From Dialister sp. UBA6422 (GTDB taxonomy: Bacteria > Bacillota > Negativicutes > Veillonellales > Dialisteraceae), in contig DJPC01000012.1 of assembly GCA_002439665.1 (NCBI GenBank), forward strand, positions 1 to 5,943: a stretch of DNA of 5,943 bases. The letters run 5' to 3'. The notes under the pieces were generated by a model, which was given only the letters and a program-made list of their open reading frames with translations, made no database searches and was not told the origin of the DNA. Position numbers and translations under genes: made by a program. This document shows positions 1 through 4,665 of the stretch, in pieces. Position 1 is the stretch's first letter. Each line of letters starts with the position of its first letter.

Positions 1-15
1 AATCAGAACTAGCGT

Positions 16-56
16 CTTGGCTCCCCTGCCCTCGAGCTGCCGTAGGCTGAGGGGGT
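16..56. repeat. Degenerate copy of a GC-rich intergenic repeat
   Basis: On the minus strand this reads ACCCCCTCAGCC, then GGCAGCTC, then AGGGGAGCCAAG. From memory this resembles a dispersed intergenic repeat of many gut Bacillota, with an outline of ACCCCTCAGTC, a small hairpin, GACAGCTCCCCT and AGGGGAGCCAAG. The small internal hairpin survives as GCC-GTA-GGC (39-47). The arms no longer pair well, so it looks like a decayed copy. It lies downstream of the dehydrogenase gene. The identification rests on pattern memory only. Confidence 0.4.
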
Positions 57-124
57 ACCTCTAGCCGTATACCTCACCATGAACATATCAAGCGTGCTCA
101 GTGATGCCTGCTCCTAGCGAGATT

Positions 125-159
125 GGTGACTCGTGACTAGTGACTGGGGACTGGTAATC
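125..159. repeat. Tandem heptamer repeats, NGTGACT type
   Basis: Five consecutive 7-base units can be read: GGTGACT, CGTGACT, AGTGACT, GGGACT preceded by G, and GGTAATC. The first three differ only in their first base, and the last two are degenerate. The same heptamer recurs at 1336-1356 and 2424-2488, always outside genes. Confidence 0.8.
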
Positions 160-191
160 AGAGATGAGATAGATTCACTTTTTGAAACACA

Positions 192-219
192 CAACTAACA
201 ACCGACAACTAACAACATA
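192..219. repeat. Tandem heptamer repeats, CAACTAA type
   Basis: Four 7-base units are read in order: CAACTAA, CAACCGA, CAACTAA, CAACATA. The 12-mer ACAACTAACAAC therefore occurs twice, at 191-202 and 205-216. The unit length matches the nearby GTGACT array, but the sequence family differs. Confidence 0.8.
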
Positions 220-254
220 GTTTTGCATTTTATCACAGCCTATTGGGAAGTAGA

Positions 255-1307
255 TTATTTCAGATTTTCTACCTCTTCAATAGCTTTGGTGAGAAGCTCT
301 TCTGTTACCGGGTAGGGAACCTTATTCAGATCTGGTTTTGGAAGGGCATTTCGTACCATCTCTTTGGAATCCTTAAGTCCGATATCTGCCAAGCAGTGCG
401 GAAGGCCTGTTTTCTTGCAGAATTCGTACAATTTATTTCTTTCTTCTACCTGACCGTCCAAGGTAAGAAGAACCAGGACGCCGTAGCAAACCACTGCACC
501 GTGGAGATGAGCGCCTTCATGGGCTACGCCAGTGTGAGAATTATAGAGGGCATGGGCTACACTGGAATTGTAGTCTTCTGGAACTAGATTGGAAATCAGA
601 CCGGTAGAGAAAATAATATTCTGCGCCACATAGTCTAAGGCATAATTGACTTTCTTTTCGTCCACTGCTCGTAAGGCTTCTTCGCCGTATTTCAGGAGAC
701 CTGCAGAGCAGCCGCCTGCCAGCTGCACACCTAAACTTCTGCTATAGGTGAGTTCATCTCCTCTAGCGGAGAAGTCCACTTCGTACTGTTTGGAGAGTGC
801 ATCGCCGATACCAGCCCATAGGTATTCTTTCGGTGCGTGAGCGATCACATCGGTATCAATGAAGGTATGGAAAGCAGGGCGGTTGACATAGTATACCTGC
901 CGGAAGGAATGATCTGGGTAGTAGTAGGCACCTACCGCTGTGACAGGAGCGCAATTGGATGCCAAGGTAGGGAAAGTGAAATAGGGTTTTCCCATTTCAC
1001 CGGCTGCTTTTTTCGCTGTATCGATAGCACGGCCACCGCCCATAGCAAAGACCATGTCTGCTTTTTGGAAAGCTTCATTTTGTTTCAGTGCTTCTGCATT
1101 TTCATAGGTGGCATCGCCGCCATAGTACAGGGAGTCTAAGATTTCCATCTTTCCTTCCAAGGCTTTGCGAAGCTTTGGCTCTGCAGCAGCACGAGATTTA
1201 TGTCCTCCTACAAGGACAGCGGTTTTTCCAAAATAGTGACATACATCATAAACACTGTCATAAGCATCGGTTCCGATGGTATAGCTTGGTAAGAATTGAT
1301 GGTTCAT
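255..1307 (-). CDS. Iron-containing alcohol dehydrogenase family protein, GldA/HcxA-like
   Basis: This 350-residue protein has the length and motifs of the glycerol dehydrogenase-like branch of the iron-type alcohol dehydrogenases. The N-terminal half carries the dinucleotide-binding segment GGGRAIDTAK (90-99). Candidate metal ligands are Asp169 in GIGDALSKQYE, His252 in VAHALYN and His269 in HLHGAVV, so the catalytic site looks intact. The stretch APKEYLWAGIGD is close, from memory, to E. coli HcxA (YbdH), a hydroxycarboxylate dehydrogenase that reduces 2-oxoglutarate and 2-oxobutyrate. I therefore favour a cytoplasmic NAD(P)-dependent 2-hydroxy/2-oxo acid enzyme over true glycerol dehydrogenase, though glycerol or another polyol remains possible. 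The start has AAGGA at 1316-1320, 8 bases upstream. It is the second gene of the leftward unit, 58 bases after the BASS gene, with no promoter or terminator seen between them, so it probably shares the T-box control. Confidence 0.85.
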   Translation of the reverse strand: MNHQFLPSYTIGTDAYDSVYDVCHYFGKTAVLVGGHKSRAAAEPKLRKALEGKMEILDSLYYGGDATYENAEALKQNEAFQKADMVFAMGGGRAIDTAKKAAGEMGKPYFTFPTLASNCAPVTAVGAYYYPDHSFRQVYYVNRPAFHTFIDTDVIAHAPKEYLWAGIGDALSKQYEVDFSARGDELTYSRSLGVQLAGGCSAGLLKYGEEALRAVDEKKVNYALDYVAQNIIFSTGLISNLVPEDYNSSVAHALYNSHTGVAHEGAHLHGAVVCYGVLVLLTLDGQVEERNKLYEFCKKTGLPHCLADIGLKDSKEMVRNALPKPDLNKVPYPVTEELLTKAIEEVENLK

Positions 1308-1335
1308 AGGGAGATTCCTTCTTTCGTAAATAAAT

Positions 1336-1356
1336 GGTGATTAGTGATTGGTAGCT
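1336..1356. repeat. Short heptamer array between the operon genes
   Basis: Three 7-base units, GGTGATT, AGTGATT and GGTAGCT, occupy the 58-base gap between the BASS stop and the dehydrogenase ribosome binding site. They are variants of the GTGACT family. GGTAGCT also resembles the odd unit GGTAGCC in the array at 2461-2488. Confidence 0.65.
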
Positions 1357-1365
1357 ACTAATGGA

Positions 1366-2367
1366 TTAGTTTGCGGCCATAGTGGTGACAACATTTTCTT
1401 CTTCTACTATTTCATCACCGTATTTGGGGTTCAGGTAGTTGACACAAGCCCAGGCCAGAACGGCACCGGAAATGGTGAACCAAGCAGAAAAGATAGCACC
1501 AGGAACGACAGCCGCTGGCATGGAGGCGAAATGTACTTTGGCAAGGCCAGTAGCCAAGCCGGAGTTCTGCATGCCTACTTCGACAGATAAGGTGACTGCT
1601 TTTTTCCAAGAAAGACCGCAAAGTTTAGCTACTCCAAGACCCAGCACATAACCAAGAGCATTGAAAAGAACAACGACAGCAAGGATGACACCCAGATTGG
1701 CCATGATCGCCTGGTGGGAAGCACCTACGACGCCGGCGATGATGAGGCAGATGGTGACTGAAGAGACTGCTGGGGTGTAATCAGTAGCCACAGCAGCTAC
1801 TTTAGGCAGGAAATATTTCAGTGCTAGGCCCATGCATACAGGAAGGATGACGATCTGCAGGATGGAGAGGAACATGCCCAGGGGATCAAAATTGATTTCT
1901 TTTCCGATGAGCATGAAGGTCAGTGCTGGAGTCAGGAGTGGGGACAGCAAGGTGGATACAGAGGTCATAGTGACAGAGTATGCCAGGTCGCCTTTGCTCA
2001 TGTAGGTGATGACGTTACTGGTGGTGCCACCAGGGCAAGCACCTAAAAGTACCAGACCTGCTGTAAGACCAGGTTCGAGATGGAAGAGCATAGCCAGACC
2101 GAAAGCCAGGAGCGGCATGATGGTGTACTGGGCTAGGGCTCCCAGAAATACATCTCTAGGACGGCGAAAGATGACCAGAAAATCTTTCCAGTTCAGTGTG
2201 GTACCCATGCCAAACATGATGACTCCCAAAAGAACAGATAAGATCGAGACACCCTGGACTTTTCCCAATACCCATAGCCAGCTGGTGGGAGTGACTAGAC
2301 CTAAGATGAGAAAGACTACGGCGAGGACGCCGAAATATTTAGCCGCTAAGTTACAAAGTTTTTTCAT
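1366..2367 (-). CDS. BASS-family sodium-dependent transporter (YocS-like)
   Basis: This is a 333-residue, very hydrophobic inner-membrane protein of the bile acid:sodium symporter family, about 10 membrane segments by eye. Both family signatures are present: GACPGGTTSNV (109-119), continuing to STLLSPLLTP (138-147), and SVEVGMQNSG (261-270). In the ASBT-type fold these crossover regions bind sodium, and Glu263 and Gln267 match expected ligands. Bacterial members move organic anions such as pantoate, pyruvate and other 2-oxo acids, so the bile acid name should not be taken as substrate. The chosen start has AAAGGA at 2376-2381, 8 bases upstream. A longer GTG-initiated frame from 2466 would add 33 residues encoded partly by heptamer repeats, without a ribosome binding site, and is rejected. 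The acidic C-terminal tail after residue 316 is probably cytosolic. It is first in the T-box unit and is followed by an HcxA-like dehydrogenase, pointing to a hydroxy- or oxo-acid substrate. Confidence 0.88.
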   Translation of the reverse strand: MKKLCNLAAKYFGVLAVVFLILGLVTPTSWLWVLGKVQGVSILSVLLGVIMFGMGTTLNWKDFLVIFRRPRDVFLGALAQYTIMPLLAFGLAMLFHLEPGLTAGLVLLGACPGGTTSNVITYMSKGDLAYSVTMTSVSTLLSPLLTPALTFMLIGKEINFDPLGMFLSILQIVILPVCMGLALKYFLPKVAAVATDYTPAVSSVTICLIIAGVVGASHQAIMANLGVILAVVVLFNALGYVLGLGVAKLCGLSWKKAVTLSVEVGMQNSGLATGLAKVHFASMPAAVVPGAIFSAWFTISGAVLAWACVNYLNPKYGDEIVEEENVVTTMAAN

Positions 2368-2375
2368 AATAAGTA

Positions 2376-2381
2376 TCCTTT
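2376..2381 (-). promoter_or_regulatory. Ribosome binding site that fixes the BASS start
   Basis: AAAGGA on the minus strand lies 8 bases before the ATG at 2367. It supports this start, which begins MKKLCNLAAKYFG, over the upstream GTG frame that lacks such a site. Confidence 0.7.
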
Positions 2382-2423
2382 CAGAATCATTGCATGTAAT
2401 AGACTGTATACGGTTTGATATTT

Positions 2424-2488
2424 GGTGACTAGTGACTAGTGACTGGGAGTGTATTTCCTTAGTCACCAGTCACTGGCTACCAGTCACC
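2424..2488. repeat. Inverted array of GTGACT heptamers in the BASS leader
   Basis: Three heptamers (GGTGACT, AGTGACT, AGTGACT) at 2424-2444 face four inverted ones at 2461-2488. On the minus strand the second set reads GGTGACT, GGTAGCC, AGTGACT, GGTGACT. The centre is 16 bases. The outer units (2424-2430 with 2482-2488) and the inner units (2438-2444 with 2468-2474) pair perfectly, with mismatches between, so the leftward mRNA could form a long imperfect hairpin about 57 nt before the BASS start codon. Its role is unknown. It may be a mobile or expanding repeat, an mRNA-stabilising stem or a neutral insertion. Confidence 0.8.
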
Positions 2489-2574
2489 TGTTTGTAATAT
2501 CACTTTCCATAAAAATCCCTTCTTTCCTTTATAAAACGGTAGAGTAGGGACTGGAAGTTTTGGTCATAGGTAAT

Positions 2575-2606
2575 AAAAAAATCCGTCCCTCGCGCGAGGG
2601 ACGGAT
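2575..2606 (-). terminator. Intrinsic terminator of the T-box leader
   Basis: Positions 2581-2606 are a perfect 26-base palindrome (arms ATCCGTCCCTCGC and GCGAGGGACGGAT), giving an 11-bp GC-rich stem with a CGCG loop. It is followed on the minus strand by six T residues (2575-2580). It sits just after the T-box motif, where the antiterminator would compete with it. Confidence 0.92.
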
Positions 2607-2849
2607 ATCATTCCGCGTTACCACCCTGATTCCTGAAAAGTTACCTTTTCAGACACTCTACAACGTACTAACATACGCGTTTCCTATAACGTGGAAACTA
2701 CGTCGATGCTTATTACGATTCAGCATCGCACCTCCGGGATGATTTTCATCATTTCTGCCTTGCTGGATTGCACCCTGTTCCAGCTCTCTGAAAAGACGAG
2801 GAAACAACTACTCTTTCCCTTCTAAGGATTTACTTCTCTTGTGAAGTTG
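2575..2849 (-). ncRNA. T-box riboswitch leader, probably tRNA-Ile responsive
   Basis: The T-box motif AGGGTGGTAACGCGG lies at 2613-2627, with one deviation from the usual AGGGTGGNACCGCGG. Stem I has AGTA (2809-2812), the AGAGAGCTGG element, a distal loop of GGGTGCAATCC type, and a 3' specifier region reading GAAA-ATC-ATCCC. TCCC (2736-2739) can pair with GGGA (2816-2819), which places the specifier at 2741-2743 as AUC, isoleucine. This alignment matches my memory of the B. subtilis glyQS leader (GAAA-GGC-A). The base after UGG (2620) is U, fitting a discriminator A73 as in tRNA-Ile and arguing against an AAU/asparagine reading. A stem II hairpin pairs CGATGCT with AGCATCG, a following GTTTCC/GGAAAC helix is present, and stem III (2633-2652) is a perfect 8-bp hairpin. 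Uncharged tRNA-Ile should stabilise the antiterminator and permit expression of the BASS transporter and dehydrogenase. Confidence 0.92.
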
Positions 2850-2855
2850 TATGGT

Positions 2856-2885
2856 ATTATAACGGAAATATGTTATATATGTCAA
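2856..2885 (-). promoter_or_regulatory. Sigma-A-type promoter of the T-box operon
   Basis: On the minus strand TTGACA (2880-2885) and TATAAT (2856-2861) are both perfect consensus hexamers with an 18-base spacer. Transcription should start near 2849, just before stem I of the T-box. The spacer and part of the -35 lie within a 17-bp sequence that is repeated at 2914-2930. Confidence 0.85.
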
Positions 2886-2930
2886 TCATTTCATTAATAT
2901 AAAAAATGCATATGAAATGTGTTATATATG
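2865..2930. repeat. Pair of 17-bp near-identical repeats, candidate operators
   Basis: GAAATATGTTATATATG (2865-2881) and GAAATGTGTTATATATG (2914-2930) match at 16 of 17 positions, with starts 49 bp apart. The first overlaps the leftward promoter. A shorter relative, GGAAATAATATATG, follows at 2934-2947, and TATAACG occurs at both 2858-2864 and 2952-2958. The region is AT-rich, so chance similarity is possible, but the position between divergent promoters suits regulator binding. Confidence 0.5.
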
Positions 2931-3019
2931 AATGGAAATAATATATGAAAATATAACGAATTTTCTGCATAGGAAAGATAGTTTACATCTTAGCTGCTAT
3001 TTTAAAAACTGTTTTATCC

Positions 3020-3048
3020 TTGCGTCATTTCTTTAATAAGTATAAAAT
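3020..3048 (+). promoter_or_regulatory. Possible promoter of the first NSS gene
   Basis: TTGCGT (3020-3025), 17 bases, then TAAAAT (3043-3048) resembles a sigma-A promoter and would give a short leader of about 25 nt before the ATG at 3080. The -35 is imperfect, and the region is AT-rich enough for other candidates. Confidence 0.45.
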
Positions 3049-3079
3049 GAAAAGAAATCTAACATATAGAGGAGGACTT

Positions 3080-4435
3080 ATGGAGAAACGAGATAATTTT
3101 AAATCACGATTGGGATTTTTGCTTGTCAGTGCAGGCTGTGCCATTGGTATAGGGAATGTTTGGAAATTTCCTTACGTGACAGGAGAATATGGGGGTGCTA
3201 TCTTTGTCCTTTTTTATTTGGCCTTTTTGGTTTTGATGGGGATTCCTGTCATGACTATGGAACTGGCTGTGGGGCGAGGAAGCCATAGAAGTGCAGTACT
3301 TGGGTATAAAGCATTGGAAAAACCAGGCTCTAAGTGGCATATCCACGGATGGTTCTGCGTGCTTGGTTGCTATATGCTTATGATGTACTACACCACCGTG
3401 TCAGGTTGGATGCTGGCTTATTTTTGGAAATTTGTGAATGGGACTTTTGCCAATACGACCATTGAGCGAGTGGGAAAAGTCTTTGGCGCCATGTTGGCCA
3501 GTCCTTTAGAAATGGGAATTTTCATGGCTATCACCGTTTTTGTGGGTTTTGGGGTTTGTGGATTTGGTCTTCATAATGGGGTGGAACGGATCACCAAATT
3601 TATGATGATCTGCCTTTTGGTACTGATTGTAGTATTAGCTGTGCATAGTGTGTTCCTAGAAGGGGGCGCACCGGGGCTTACATTTTATTTACTCCCTGAT
3701 TGGAATCGGGCTGTGGAAGCAGGAATTGGTAATGTAGCGTCTGCTGCTATGAACCAGGCTTTCTTTACCTTATCCTTAGGGATTGCAGCCATTGAAATTT
3801 TTGGTAGTTATATGTCCGATGATTTCACTTTGACTGGCGAAGCGGTTCGTATCGCTTGCTTGGATACTTTTGTAGCGATCCTGTCGGGGCTCATTATTTT
3901 CCCGGCCTGCTTTGCCTATAGCGTGCAGCCTGACCAGGGACCTTCTTTGATATTCATTACTCTTCCCAAAATTTTTATTAATATGCCTATGGGACAGCTT
4001 TGGGGCGCTCTCTTTTTCGTATTCATGACCTTTGCTAGCTTTTCTACCGTGACGGCTGTTTTTGAAAATCTCATTGCCAGCAGTATGGATAACTTTGGTT
4101 GGAGCCGAAAGCAAGCTGTGATGACAAATCTGCTGATTGTATTCATCTTCTCTATTCCTTGTGTACTGGGCTATAATGTGCTTTCTGGTGTTCATTTCAT
4201 CGGTGCTAGGGATGTGCTAGATAGCGAAGACTTTATTGTAAGTAATATCCTTCTTCCTGGGGGCTCATTGATTTATCTGCTCTTCTGTGTGACCAAGTGG
4301 GGCTGGGGATTTGATAAATACATTGCGGAAGTCAATAAAGGGGAAGGACTCAAAATGCCTCTCTGGATTAAACCTTATTTCCAGTATGTTCTGCCAGTTT
4401 TGATTTTGGTGATTCTCATTCGGGGGCTTTTGTGA
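3080..4435 (+). CDS. NSS-family sodium-dependent amino-acid transporter, copy 1
   Basis: This 451-residue inner-membrane protein belongs to the neurotransmitter:sodium symporter family. Its length fits the compact bacterial type with 11 membrane segments (MhsT-like) rather than the longer LeuT. The first segment has the signature SRLGFLLVSAGCAIGIGNVWKFPY (9-32), where Ala21 and Asn26 align with LeuT sodium-site residues. The sixth segment reads FFTLSLGIAAIE (228-239) and the eighth FASFSTVTAVFENL (318-331), whose Ser322 and Thr323 match the second sodium site. The unwound part of segment 6 reads GIA where LeuT has GFG, so the pocket may be unusual. The start at 3080 is chosen for GGAGG at 3071-3075 and because the protein then aligns end to end with its paralogue. 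An upstream TTG frame would overlap the promoter. The likely role is sodium-driven uptake of a hydrophobic or aromatic amino acid, with the exact substrate unknown. Confidence 0.9.
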   Translation: MEKRDNFKSRLGFLLVSAGCAIGIGNVWKFPYVTGEYGGAIFVLFYLAFLVLMGIPVMTMELAVGRGSHRSAVLGYKALEKPGSKWHIHGWFCVLGCYMLMMYYTTVSGWMLAYFWKFVNGTFANTTIERVGKVFGAMLASPLEMGIFMAITVFVGFGVCGFGLHNGVERITKFMMICLLVLIVVLAVHSVFLEGGAPGLTFYLLPDWNRAVEAGIGNVASAAMNQAFFTLSLGIAAIEIFGSYMSDDFTLTGEAVRIACLDTFVAILSGLIIFPACFAYSVQPDQGPSLIFITLPKIFINMPMGQLWGALFFVFMTFASFSTVTAVFENLIASSMDNFGWSRKQAVMTNLLIVFIFSIPCVLGYNVLSGVHFIGARDVLDSEDFIVSNILLPGGSLIYLLFCVTKWGWGFDKYIAEVNKGEGLKMPLWIKPYFQYVLPVLILVILIRGLL

Positions 4436-4447
4436 GGACAATGAGAA

Positions 4448-4463
4448 GTGATATTTATATCAC
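4448..4463. repeat. Dyad GTGATAT-TT-ATATCAC just after the first NSS gene
   Basis: Two perfect 7-base inverted arms flank a 2-base centre, 12 bases after the stop codon. It looks like a dimeric regulator site, or a small hairpin in RNA. It is not a Crp-type site, since the GTGA and TCAC arms are 8 bases apart rather than 6. Confidence 0.45.
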
Positions 4464-4464
4464 A

Positions 4465-4500
4465 ATGGATTGTCGTGCTGTTAGTGTAGTATACCGCTAA
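4465..4500 (+). CDS. Possible 11-codon leader peptide
   Basis: An ATG opens a frame reading MDCRAVSVVYR and stops at TAA (4498-4500). The stop lies inside the 5' arm (4490-4499) of the outer helix, so a ribosome there would mask that arm, as in attenuation. No good ribosome binding site precedes it, and no terminator follows, so this is only a candidate. Confidence 0.2.
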   Translation: MDCRAVSVVYR

Positions 4501-4548
4501 AGTTGATTATATTCGGCCTCCTGACAAGGAGGCCGAAATAGCGGTGTA
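4490..4548 (+). other. Two-tier stem-loop between the NSS genes
   Basis: An inner perfect 10-bp stem, TTCGGCCTCC (4512-4521) with GGAGGCCGAA (4528-4537), has a 6-base loop. It is enclosed by an outer helix of TATACCGCTA (4490-4499) with TAGCGGTGTA (4539-4548), 10 bp with one G-U pair. There is no U-tract afterwards, so it is not a standard terminator. It may protect the mRNA 3' end or act as a switchable leader. Confidence 0.6.
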
Positions 4549-4644
4549 AACTTGTATAGGTGTATAACTTATAAAGCGCAGAAGATTTATATTTTGGGGA
4601 TTAGGAGCGATTGATGCGCTAACCCCTAGTTTACGCCTTAGCTA
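4539..4644 (+). other. Alternative long-range RNA pairing before the second NSS gene
   Basis: TAGCGGTGTAAACT (4539-4552) can pair with AGTTTACGCC (4628-4637) and, after a 3-nt bulge, GCTA (4641-4644), for 14 bp including one G-U. This uses the same strand as the outer helix at 4490-4548, so the two cannot coexist. Inside the loop, GGGGATTAG (4596-4604) can pair with CTAACCCC (4619-4626), while TGCGCT (4615-4620) can instead pair with AGCGCA (4575-4580). The helix ends 7 nt before the ribosome binding site at 4652-4656. Confidence 0.45.
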
Positions 4645-4665
4645 TTGTATTAGGAGAAAAGTAGA

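Larger units (their letters stand above)
1..254. other. Gene-free region downstream of the leftward operon
   Basis: All six frames are broken by frequent stops, and no gene remnant was recognised. The stretch holds the GC-rich repeat at 16-56, GTGACT-type heptamers at 125-159 and CAACTAA-type heptamers at 192-219. No hairpin followed by a T-tract was found to end the leftward operon, so its terminator lies beyond the window or is non-canonical. Confidence 0.6.
2368..2574 (-). other. Post-terminator leader of the BASS mRNA
   Basis: These 207 nt separate the T-box terminator from the BASS start, which is long for a T-box gene. They contain an AGAAGGGA site at 2516-2523 with a nearby ATG (2510) opening an 8-codon frame, MESDITNR, that stops at 2484 within the first heptamer. 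After that come the inverted heptamer array and then the real BASS ribosome binding site. The short frame is +2 relative to BASS, so it is not a simple N-terminal extension. Confidence 0.5.

Noticed and set aside
125..219. CRISPR array
   Set aside because: The repeats are 7 bases long and directly adjacent, with no spacers and no cas genes.
243..587. Rightward open frame opposite the dehydrogenase gene
   Set aside because: It is a shadow of the well-supported leftward gene, with no recognisable product or ribosome binding site. The same holds for the other antisense frames within the four main genes.
2006..2428. Rightward 140-codon frame opposite the BASS gene
   Set aside because: Low-complexity Pro/Arg/Thr-rich product typical of antisense frames over membrane-protein genes, with no start context.
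1369..2466. Longer BASS protein starting at GTG 2466 with 33 extra residues
   Set aside because: No ribosome binding site, non-conserved sequence encoded partly by heptamer repeats, and a good AAAGGA-ATG start at 2367 that matches the family N-terminus.
2740..2746. Specifier codon AAU (asparagine) in the T-box
   Set aside because: The register set by TCCC pairing with GGGA places AUC in the specifier. Bacterial tRNA-Asn usually has discriminator G, which would need C rather than the observed U after UGG.
3020..3079. Upstream extension of the first NSS protein from TTG 3020 or ATG 3047
   Set aside because: No ribosome binding site for either, overlap with the probable promoter, and the paralogue starts exactly at the residue matching 3080.
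4448..4463. Crp-type binding site
   Set aside because: The GTGA and TCAC arms are separated by 8 rather than 6 bases, and such sites are not expected in this kind of organism.
4512..4537. Intrinsic terminator after the first NSS gene
   Set aside because: The stem is strong, but no T-tract follows on either strand.
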